Assembly (NCBI GenBank): GCA_965365655.1
Contig: CBDUCN010000173.1
Location: 1 to 10,696 of the forward strand
Reading direction: 5' to 3'
DNA length: 10,696 nt
From: JBFHNV01 sp965365655
GTDB lineage: Bacteria > Pseudomonadota > Gammaproteobacteria > HK1
Part shown: piece by piece, positions 1 to 5,220 of the stretch
Numbering within the stretch: the first letter of the stretch is position 1
Layout of the letters: every line of letters starts with the position of its first letter
Notes under the pieces: model-generated
Database searches by the model: none
Told to the model about the DNA's origin: nothing
What the model saw: only the letters and a program-made list of their open reading frames with translations
Made by a program: the position numbers and the translations under genes

Positions 1-745
1 TGACGACCGCCACCGCGTGCAGCAGCGCGCTCACCGGCGTCGGCGCGACCATCGCCGCCGGCAGCCAGCGGTGCACCGGCATCAGCGCCGCCTTGCCGAT
101 GCCGAACATGTAGAGCGCCAGCAGCACGCCCACGATCGGCCCCTCCACCTTGCCGGCGAGCAGCCCGCCCGGGGTGAAGTCACCGTGGCCCGCGATCAGG
201 TGGGTCGCGACGATCGCGAGCAGCTGCAGCCCGATGGACGTCGCGAGCAGGATCGCGAGGTAGGTGCGCCCGCCCGCCCGGGCGTTGTCGTCGCCCTTGT
301 GGGTGACCAGCGGGTACGTGGACAGGGTGAGCAGCTCGTAGAACAGGAACAGCGTGAACAGGTTGCCCGCCAGCGCGATGCCCATCGTGCTGCCCAGCGC
401 GATCGCGAAGCACACGTAGAAACGCGTCTGGTGCTTCTCGTCGTTGCCGCGCATGTAGCCGATCGAGTAGATGGAGTTGACGATCCACAGGAACGACGCG
501 ACGAGGGCGAAGATCATCCCTAGCGGCTCGACCTCGAGCACCAGCGGCAGCCCCGACACCGGCTCGGCGAGCTCGAGGCGCGGACGCGCGCCGTCGAGGA
601 CCCGCGACGCGAGGTTCGCGACGAGCGCGAACAGCACGACCGCGCTCGCGAGCGTCGCGCCCTCGCGCTGGTTCGGCCGCGTGTCCGACATCACGATGAG
701 CACCGCCGCGGCGAACGGGACCGCGAGGATGAACGCGAGCGTCAT
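1..745 (-). CDS. NuoL/MrpA-N-like antiporter subunit (3' end cut by window edge)
   Basis: The first 248 residues of a polytopic proton/cation-translocating subunit of the complex I/Mrp superfamily; the stop lies beyond position 1. Several hydrophobic helices are visible. The superfamily's functional residues are present: the TM5-type glutamate E137 (FYELLTLSTYPLV), the TM7-type lysine K218 (GIGKAALMPVHRWLP) and H225. The motifs GYM..ND...TRFY (97-110) and APTPVSALLHA (234-244) resemble NuoL and the N-terminal half of MrpA more than NuoM/MrpD. I infer that this is the detached N-terminal part of MrpA, whose C-terminal part is the gene at 3249-3767. An MrpD-type paralogue is the alternative. 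The start is ATG at 745; an in-frame GTG at 757 is also possible, and neither has a clear ribosome binding site. It is the last gene of the mrp cluster in the window, 172 bp after mrpD. Confidence 0.85.
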   Translation of the reverse strand, partial: MTLAFILAVPFAAAVLIVMSDTRPNQREGATLASAVVLFALVANLASRVLDGARPRLELAEPVSGLPLVLEVEPLGMIFALVASFLWIVNSIYSIGYMRGNDEKHQTRFYVCFAIALGSTMGIALAGNLFTLFLFYELLTLSTYPLVTHKGDDNARAGGRTYLAILLATSIGLQLLAIVATHLIAGHGDFTPGGLLAGKVEGPIVGVLLALYMFGIGKAALMPVHRWLPAAMVAPTPVSALLHAVAVV

Positions 746-917
746 CGCGCCGGTCACGGCGAGATGACCGATGAGAGAGCACCGCCGGTCACGGCGAAAC
801 GCCCGACGGGAGAGCGCGACCGGACACGGAGCGGCGCTCCGGCCGATGCCGGGCAGCCGCCCGTCACGGCGCGGGGTCCACGCGGCGGGGCTCGCCGGGC
901 GGCGCCTTCTCCCCGGC
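746..917. other. 172-bp spacer inside the mrp operon
   Basis: Non-coding stretch between mrpD and the last antiporter gene, in an operon whose other junctions are overlaps or gaps of at most 14 bp. It contains GCCGGTCACGGC twice exactly (749-760 and 784-795) and once with one mismatch (859-870). It also contains a perfect 6-bp stem with a 3-nt loop at 827-841 (CGGAGC/GCTCCG), not followed by a T-run on either strand. I see no convincing ORF or promoter. It may hold an mRNA processing or regulatory element, or only be relaxed GC-rich sequence. Confidence 0.5.
749..870. repeat. Dispersed 12-bp repeat GCCGGTCACGGC, three copies
   Basis: Copies lie at 749-760, 784-795 (identical) and 859-870 (one mismatch). 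Each has GCCG...CGGC half-site symmetry. The core TCACGGC occurs a fourth time at 918-924, over the mrpD stop codon. The spacing is irregular. In DNA this GC-rich, chance recurrence cannot be excluded. Confidence 0.4.
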
Positions 918-2447
918 TCACGGCGCCAGCCCCAGCAGCGAGGCCGCGGCGGTGCGCGCGACCCCCACGGTGAGCGAGGTCTCGATGCCGAACCACAGGT
1001 TCGCGAGCACCAGCAGCCACAGCGGCGCCAGCATCATCACCGGAGCTTCCCGGGCGCTCGCCGCGACGGTGCCGTCGCGCGGCGTGCGGAACCAGGCCGC
1101 CTCGACGACCTTCCCGACGTACACGACGGCCATCAGCGACGTGATCACGATGACCACCGCCAGCGGCCACCACCCGCGCTCGAGCACCGCCAGCAGCAGG
1201 TACCACTTGCTGATGAACCCGGCCGTGAAGGGCACGCCGATCAGGCTCAGGCCGGCAAGCGCGAACGCACCGAAGGTCCACGGCATGCGCGGCCCGAGCC
1301 CCGCGACCGCGTCCAGGCTCACCGCGCCGGTGCGGTACGCGACGCAGCCGAGCGCCATGAACAGCGCGCCCTTCATGAGCGCATGGTTGAACACGTGCAC
1401 CAGCGACGCGGTGAGCCCGTCCATGTTCGCCGCCGCGATGCCGATCAGCATGTAGCCCACCTGCGCCACGCTGGACCACGCCAGCATGCGCTTCAGGTCC
1501 TGCTGGAAGATCGCGACCATCGAGGCCACGAACACCCCGAGGACCGAGAACGCCAGCAGCACCTTCGCGAACGCCAGCGTGTCGAAGCTGAATTCGACCC
1601 CGAAGATGGTGAACGTGAAGCGCAGCAGCACGTACACCGCGACCTTCGTGGACGTCGCGGCGATGAAGGCGGTGGCGGCGCTGGGCGCGCTCGCGTACGC
1701 ACCGGGCAGCCAGGCGTGCATCGGCCACATCGCCGCCTTGAGCCCCGCGCCGGCGACGATGAACGCGAAGCCGGCGCGCACCGCCGGGCTGTCGCGCAGC
1801 GGCCCGAGGTGCACCGCGAGATCCGCCATGTTCAGCGTGCCCGTCACGTCGTACAGGAGCCCGACGCCGATCAGGATGAAGGTGCCGCCGATGGTGCCCA
1901 TCACGAGGTAGCGGAACGAGGCCGACAGCGCCCGCCGGTCGCTGCCGAACGCGACCAGCGTGTACGTGGCGAGCGACGAGATCTCGAGGAACACGAACAC
2001 GTTGAAGGCGTCGCCGGTGATCGCGATGCCGATGAGCCCGGTCAGGCACAGCAGCCACGCGGTGTAGAAGAGGTAGATGCGCTCCGGGTCGACCTCGCGC
2101 TCCACGCTCTCGCGCGCGAATACGAGGGTCACCACGCTGATCCCGGACACCAGCACCAGCAGCAGCGCGTTCAGCGCGTCGATGCGGTACTCGATGCCCC
2201 ACGGCGCGACCCATCCGCCCAGCGCGTAGACGATGGTGCCCTCGCCGAGCACGACGCCGAGCAGGCTGCCGGCCACCGCCAGCGCGAGCGCGCTGACGAT
2301 GAACGCGACCCACCACACCCGCCGCGGGTCCTGGAGCAGCACGCACGCCGGCGCGGCGACCAGCGGCACCACCACCTGCAGTGCCGGCAGCTGGCCGGCG
2401 AGCGCCGACGCGGTCGCGGACGCGGCGACCGGAACGACGCCGCTCAC
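918..2447 (-). CDS. mrpD: Mrp cation/proton antiporter subunit D
   Basis: A 509-residue inner-membrane protein of the NuoM/MrpD family, full length for the family, and one of the ion-translocating subunits of the Mrp complex. Hydrophobic helices run through almost the whole protein. The charged residues on which translocation depends in this family are present: E155 in TM5 (VFLEISSLATYTLVAF), K237 in TM7 (AGAGLKAAMWPMHAWLP), H245, K268 in TM8 (ATSTKVAVYVLLR), K359 (HALMKG) and K414 (FISKW). The SAPSAATAF stretch after the WLP motif is MrpD-like, unlike the PTPVSA of the next gene. The start is GTG; it overlaps the mrpC stop as GTGA and has GAGG 7 nt upstream, so translation is probably coupled to mrpC. 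Codon use matches its neighbours. Confidence 0.95.
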   Translation of the reverse strand: MSGVVPVAASATASALAGQLPALQVVVPLVAAPACVLLQDPRRVWWVAFIVSALALAVAGSLLGVVLGEGTIVYALGGWVAPWGIEYRIDALNALLLVLVSGISVVTLVFARESVEREVDPERIYLFYTAWLLCLTGLIGIAITGDAFNVFVFLEISSLATYTLVAFGSDRRALSASFRYLVMGTIGGTFILIGVGLLYDVTGTLNMADLAVHLGPLRDSPAVRAGFAFIVAGAGLKAAMWPMHAWLPGAYASAPSAATAFIAATSTKVAVYVLLRFTFTIFGVEFSFDTLAFAKVLLAFSVLGVFVASMVAIFQQDLKRMLAWSSVAQVGYMLIGIAAANMDGLTASLVHVFNHALMKGALFMALGCVAYRTGAVSLDAVAGLGPRMPWTFGAFALAGLSLIGVPFTAGFISKWYLLLAVLERGWWPLAVVIVITSLMAVVYVGKVVEAAWFRTPRDGTVAASAREAPVMMLAPLWLLVLANLWFGIETSLTVGVARTAAASLLGLAP

Positions 2448-2809
2448 TGCTCGGCCTCGCGATCCAGCTCCGTGATCTCGTCGGACTCCAGCGATCGGTA
2501 CGCGTCGTGGATGCGCACCGCGAGCGCCAGCGCGACGGCGGTCGTGGCCACGCCGACGACGATGGCCGTCAGGATGAGCACGTGCGGCAGCGGATTCGAG
2601 TAGCGCACGATGCCGTCGGCGAAGATCGGCGCGGTGCCGCCCTCGACCTTGCCGAAGCTGATGAACAGCAGGAATACCCCGGACTGGAACACGCTCAGGC
2701 CCACGATCTTCTTCACGAGGTTGTGGTTCGCGAGCACGATGAACAGGCCGACCATGATGAGGCCGACGACCATCAGGTAGTTGTAGTGGCTCGGCAGGTC
2801 CTCGAGCAC
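2444..2809 (-). CDS. mrpC: Mrp antiporter subunit C (NuoK-like)
   Basis: A 121-residue membrane protein related to NuoK of complex I. Three hydrophobic helices are visible, roughly residues 11-28, 34-53 and 76-100. Family hallmarks are NLVKKIVGLSVFQSGVFL (30-47) and NPLPHVLILTAIVVGVA (72-88). A charged C-terminal tail follows the third helix (about 101-121). It belongs to the small-subunit core that packs against MrpD and the MrpA C-terminal part. The start is GTG with GAGGG 8 nt upstream, 11 nt after the mrpB stop. The stop overlaps the mrpD start by 4 bp. Length and motifs fit the family well. Confidence 0.94.
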   Translation of the reverse strand: MLEDLPSHYNYLMVVGLIMVGLFIVLANHNLVKKIVGLSVFQSGVFLLFISFGKVEGGTAPIFADGIVRYSNPLPHVLILTAIVVGVATTAVALALAVRIHDAYRSLESDEITELDREAEQ

Positions 2810-2820
2810 GAGCCGGGCCC

Positions 2821-3234
2821 TCAGTCGCGGGTGCCGAAGGCGTAGAACAGCATGATCATCGTCGACGCGACGGTGACGCCGACGCCCGCCTCGATGAGCA
2901 GGATCCCGAGGTGCTGGCCGGCCACCGGGTCGGCCGCCAGCACGTCGTAGTCGAGGTAGTTGGCGCCCAGCAGCATCGAGGCCGCCCCGACGCCGGCGTA
3001 GAGCAGCACCCCGCCCGCCGCCAGCGACCGGATCGCCGCGGGCGGCGCGACCTCCTTGGTGCGCGCGACGCCGTAGAGCAGGCCGTAGAGGATGAACGCC
3101 GCGCCGAAGATGACACCGGCCTGGAAGCCGCCGCCGGGGCCGTAGTCCCCGTGGAACTGGACGTAGAGCGCGAAGAGCAGGATCGGCGGCGCGAGCAGGC
3201 CCGTGACGACACGCAGGATCTTGTGGCGATTCAT
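2821..3234 (-). CDS. mrpB: Mrp antiporter subunit B (MnhB domain)
   Basis: A 137-residue membrane protein with the MnhB/MrpB domain. The signature YVQFHGDYGPGGGFQAGVI occupies residues 24-42, and the closing helix GILLIEAGVGVTVASTMIM residues 110-128. Four hydrophobic segments are visible (about 8-25, 38-57, 71-90 and 108-132). In Mrp and in Mbh hydrogenase (MbhF) this subunit sits in the small-subunit cluster. The start is ATG, 14 nt after the stop of the DUF4040 gene. Upstream there is only a GGGG run directly against the start, so the ribosome binding site is weak and coupling to the upstream gene is likely. Confidence 0.94.
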   Translation of the reverse strand: MNRHKILRVVTGLLAPPILLFALYVQFHGDYGPGGGFQAGVIFGAAFILYGLLYGVARTKEVAPPAAIRSLAAGGVLLYAGVGAASMLLGANYLDYDVLAADPVAGQHLGILLIEAGVGVTVASTMIMLFYAFGTRD

Positions 3235-3248
3235 CCCCGGGCCCCGCG

Positions 3249-3767
3249 TCAGCGCCCGCGCCCGGAACGGCGCGCGATGCCGATCAGGGCCAGCACCCCG
3301 ATGCCGGCGGTGAAGATCACGGTCACCTCGCCGAGGGTGTCGTAGCCGCGGTAGCTCGCCAGCACCGAGGTCACCATGTTCGGCACGCCCACCTCGCGCG
3401 GCGAGTCCACGATGTAGCGCGGTGCGACATGCAGGTTCGCCGGCGAGGCGCCATCGCCCATCGGCGGCAACGACCACGCCGCGTACAGCAGCAGCACGCC
3501 GACCCCGGAGCACACCACGAGCGCCGCGAGCGGCCGGCCGCGTCGCGCGCGCTGCCGGCTGACGGTGCGCCCCAGCGTCGCCAGCATCAGCACCGTGGTG
3601 ACGCCCGCGCCCACCGCGGCCTCGGTGAAGGCCACGTCCACCGCGTCCAGCACGACGAAGACCGCGGCCGAGAGCAGGCTGAAGATGCCGGTGAGCATCA
3701 CCGCCGCGAACAGGTTGTGCTGGCGCGCGATCGCGACGGCCATGATGACCAGGAAGGCCATCAGCAC
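3249..3767 (-). CDS. MrpA C-terminal-like protein (DUF4040/MbhD + MbhE)
   Basis: A 172-residue membrane protein made of the two modules that usually form the C-terminal end of MrpA. The first is a DUF4040/MbhD-type part with DVAFTEAAVGAGVTTVL (residues 44-60). The second is an MbhE-type part with NMVTSVLASYRGYDTLGEV (130-148) followed by a terminal helix. In Pyrococcus Mbh these are two genes; here they are fused, without the NuoL-like N-terminal half of MrpA. The best standard start is GTG at 3767, 8 nt after the mrpG stop, but this truncates TM1 to about 13 residues. The codons just upstream (V-T-T-I-D-F-L-T-D-S) would complete the helix but have no ATG, GTG or TTG. It probably forms part of the coupling and proton-path region between MrpB/C and the large subunits. 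Confidence 0.88.
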   Translation of the reverse strand: MLMAFLVIMAVAIARQHNLFAAVMLTGIFSLLSAAVFVVLDAVDVAFTEAAVGAGVTTVLMLATLGRTVSRQRARRGRPLAALVVCSGVGVLLLYAAWSLPPMGDGASPANLHVAPRYIVDSPREVGVPNMVTSVLASYRGYDTLGEVTVIFTAGIGVLALIGIARRSGRGR

Positions 3768-3775
3768 GCTGTCGG

Positions 3776-4141
3776 TCAGGAAGTCGATCGTCGTGACTCC
3801 GGCTCGAGCTCCCCGACCTCCGCCGCGTTCGCGGGGTCGGCAAGGTCGGTGGGGCGCAGCCCTCCGTGCAGCGCGGCCTTGGCCAGCGCGTGGGTGGCGG
3901 TCGGCCCGGTGATGACGAGAAACACGAAGATCAGCACCAGCTTCACGGCGCCGATCGCGTTCGGGGCCTGCAGCAGCAGCCCCGCCAGGATCAGGCCCGC
4001 GCCCAGCGTGTCCGTGATGCTGGCCGCGTGAACGCGGGTGAAGAAGCCCGGCATGCGCACCAGGCCCAGGCTGCCCACGACCACGAAGAACCCCCCGGCG
4101 ACGAGCAGCGGCCAGCTCAGCAGGTCGAGGAACAGCGCCAT
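3776..4141 (-). CDS. mrpG: Mrp antiporter subunit G
   Basis: A 121-residue small membrane subunit with three hydrophobic helices (about 7-28, 44-58 and 64-79). It has the family motifs GLVRMPGFFTRVHAAS (26-41), DTLGAG (44-49) and ITGPTATHALAKAA (77-90). The hydrophilic tail after residue 91 is family-typical and ends in an acidic then arginine-rich stretch. The ATG start overlaps the mrpF stop by one base (TGATG). It is preceded by a strong GAGGGAGG ribosome binding site, the best in the operon. MrpG is required for Mrp assembly in characterised systems; that is family knowledge, not seen here. Confidence 0.94.
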   Translation of the reverse strand: MALFLDLLSWPLLVAGGFFVVVGSLGLVRMPGFFTRVHAASITDTLGAGLILAGLLLQAPNAIGAVKLVLIFVFLVITGPTATHALAKAALHGGLRPTDLADPANAAEVGELEPESRRSTS

Positions 4142-4425
4142 CAGTCCTCCCTCGCCGCGTCGCGGGCGGAGGCGCCGAGGTCGCCGTACTCGAAGAACTT
4201 GAGCACCGCCACCGTGCCGATGAAGTTGATCAGCGCGTACACCAGGGCGATGTCGGAGAACTCCGGGCGCCCGGTGAGGAAGCCGTGCACCGCGATGATC
4301 AGCACGGTCTTGGTGCCGAACGCGTTGATCGCGAGGATGCGGTCGTACAGCGTCGGCCCCATCAGGGCGCGCGACAGCGCGAGGCCCATCGCCACCAGGA
4401 TCGCGAGGGTGGCCGCGGCGAACAC
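4141..4425 (-). CDS. mrpF: Mrp antiporter subunit F
   Basis: A 94-residue membrane protein of the MrpF/MnhF family. Three helices are visible (about 1-20, 34-50 and 58-77). The signature is GPTLYDRILAINAFGTK (23-39), which includes the conserved aspartate D28, and SDIALVYALINFIG (57-70) follows. The start is GTG at 4425, with GGGGGG 7 nt upstream and just inside the end of mrpE. The reading frame stays open far upstream through mrpE, but nothing there resembles MrpF, so the GTG is chosen on motif alignment. It is not listed as a simple ATG/GTG ORF because of that read-through. It lies 2 nt after mrpE and overlaps mrpG by 1 bp. Confidence 0.92.
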   Translation of the reverse strand: MFAAATLAILVAMGLALSRALMGPTLYDRILAINAFGTKTVLIIAVHGFLTGRPEFSDIALVYALINFIGTVAVLKFFEYGDLGASARDAARED

Positions 4426-4427
4426 CG

Positions 4428-4925
4428 TCAGTCCCCCCGTTCCAGCGCCGCGACCCGGCGGTTCATCTCGCCGCCGGCCAGCGCCTCGGCGCCGGCCGCG
4501 GTGAGCGCGTGCACCTCGACGGTGTCGTCCGACAGGTCGATCGACACGGTGCCCGGGGTCAGGGTGATGGAGTTCGCGTAGATGGTGCGCCCGGCGTCGC
4601 TGCGCTGGTCCACCGGCAGCCGCACCACCACCGGGTCGATGGGCAGGTCCCGGTCCAGGATCCGGCGCGAGACGTCCCACGCCGAGAGCACGACCTCGCG
4701 GCCCAGCCAGAGCACGTAGCGCAGGCACGGCAGCAGGTGGAAGCGGCCCGGGCGCGCCTCGCCGCCGAGCACGCCCATGCGCGCGGCCAGCCACAGGCAC
4801 AGCGCCACGGACGCGGCGCCCAGGGCCAGCAGCAGCGGGGTGTAGTGGCCGGACAGCGCGATCCACAGCGCCACCAGGGCGGCGGCCATCGCGATGGCGT
4901 GGTGAAGGCGGTCTCGGGCGTCCAT
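4428..4925 (-). CDS. mrpE: Mrp antiporter subunit E
   Basis: A 165-residue first gene of the operon. Two N-terminal hydrophobic helices (about 9-25 and 29-48) are followed by a third segment (about 67-84) and a cytoplasmic domain. This matches the MrpE/MnhE fold, with the diagnostic NSITLTPGTVSIDLSDD (118-134). MrpE is generally a structural and assembly subunit rather than the ion path. The start is ATG at 4925, which fits the family's short N-terminus before TM1. An in-frame GTG at 4958 would add 11 polar residues. Neither start has a normally placed ribosome binding site. The ATG lies inside the second copy of a 13-bp direct repeat. Confidence 0.92.
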   Translation of the reverse strand: MDARDRLHHAIAMAAALVALWIALSGHYTPLLLALGAASVALCLWLAARMGVLGGEARPGRFHLLPCLRYVLWLGREVVLSAWDVSRRILDRDLPIDPVVVRLPVDQRSDAGRTIYANSITLTPGTVSIDLSDDTVEVHALTAAGAEALAGGEMNRRVAALERGD

Positions 4926-4947
4926 TGGTGTTGTTCTCGGGCGTCCA
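4912..4947. repeat. 13-bp direct repeat spanning the mrpE start codon
   Basis: TCTCGGGCGTCCA occurs at 4912-4924 and again at 4935-4947, a period of 23 bp. On the mrpE strand the first copy reads GTGGACGCCCGAGA and the second ATGGACGCCCGAGA, so each begins with a potential start codon. Only the second is in frame with mrpE. It looks like a partial tandem duplication of the translation start. Confidence 0.8.
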
Positions 4948-5060
4948 CCCGTCGCCACGGCTCACGTGACGACGCGGCCCCTCCTGCGACCCCTCCTCCC
5001 GGCCCGGCGCGCCGCGGGTCCTCTCGGTGACCTTGCACGGCGTCGCGTGATTCCGGGCCG

Positions 5061-5073
5061 AAGCATAACCAAA
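5061..5073 (-). promoter_or_regulatory. Candidate mrp promoter element (TTTGGTTATGCTT)
   Basis: On the minus strand this 13-mer contains TATGCT (positions 5067-5062), a 4/6 match to a sigma70 -10 box, which would give a leader of about 130 nt before mrpE. No good -35 box lies 16-18 bp upstream. The motif is repeated facing the other way at 5125-5137. Function is inferred from position and symmetry only. Confidence 0.3.
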
Positions 5074-5124
5074 TTGCGGCCGTTCCTGTACGCGGGACCG
5101 TCCGGCAGCGATTCCGTGTCGGGG

Positions 5125-5137
5125 TTTGGTTACACTT
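5125..5137 (+). promoter_or_regulatory. Candidate rng promoter element (TTTGGTTACACTT)
   Basis: This matches the minus-strand element at 5061-5073 in 11 of 13 positions and faces outward toward rng. It contains TACACT (5131-5136), a 4/6 -10 match, which would give a leader of about 75 nt. No convincing -35 box is visible. A shared activator or operator site is the alternative reading. Confidence 0.3.
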
Positions 5138-5175
5138 TGCGCAGAGAATCTTGTGCTTAGGCGGAAGTCCTGACA

Positions 5176-5220
5176 ATGAATGCGAACGTTTGCCGGAGGT
5201 CCCGGGTGACGGCGCCGTGA
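5176..5220 (+). CDS. Possible rng leader peptide (14 codons)
   Basis: ATG at 5176 opens a short frame, MNANVCRRSRVTAP, whose TGA stop (5218-5220) overlaps the rng GTG start (5217-5219) as GTGA. A weak GGAAG lies about 9 nt upstream of the ATG. The strong GGAGG (5195-5199) lies inside the frame, 17 nt before the rng start, which is too far for ordinary initiation; coupled re-initiation would explain that. Any GTG followed by A gives such an overlap, so chance is a real possibility. No homologue is recognised. Confidence 0.2.
   Translation: MNANVCRRSRVTAP
5195..5200 (+). promoter_or_regulatory. Shine-Dalgarno-like GGAGGT in the rng leader
   Basis: This is the only strong ribosome binding site near the rng start, but there are 17 nt between GGAGG and the GTG at 5217, against an optimum of about 5-9. 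No other in-frame start is better placed: TTG at 5190 lies before it, and GTG at 5206 is out of frame. Confidence 0.5.

Larger units (their letters stand above)
4926..5216. other. Divergent intergenic region between mrpE and rng
   Basis: 291 bp separating the minus-strand mrp operon from the plus-strand rng-yhdP pair. The mrp-proximal half is GC-rich. On the mRNA strand it carries two copies of AGGAGGGG (4978-4985 and 4990-4997), which look like ribosome binding sites but lie more than 50 nt before the mrpE ATG. The half nearer rng is the most AT-rich stretch of the window and contains the inverted TTTGGTTA motif pair and the rng leader. No complete -35/-10 pair with good matches was found by eye on either strand. 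Confidence 0.6.

Noticed and set aside
827..841. Hairpin as a transcription terminator after mrpD
   Set aside because: The stem is short and there is no T-run on either strand.
771..2603. A 610-codon plus-strand frame opposite mrpD
   Set aside because: Low-complexity translation antisense to a well-supported membrane protein.
4141..4965. A 274-residue protein fusing a new N-terminus to MrpF
   Set aside because: The upstream part is mrpE read in another frame. Only the last 94 residues resemble a real family, and a GTG with a good ribosome binding site exists at 4425.
5151..5216. An earlier rng start at TTG 5151 or TTG 5190
   Set aside because: The extra residues match nothing in RNase G, and the GTG at 5217 aligns exactly with the E. 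coli N-terminus.
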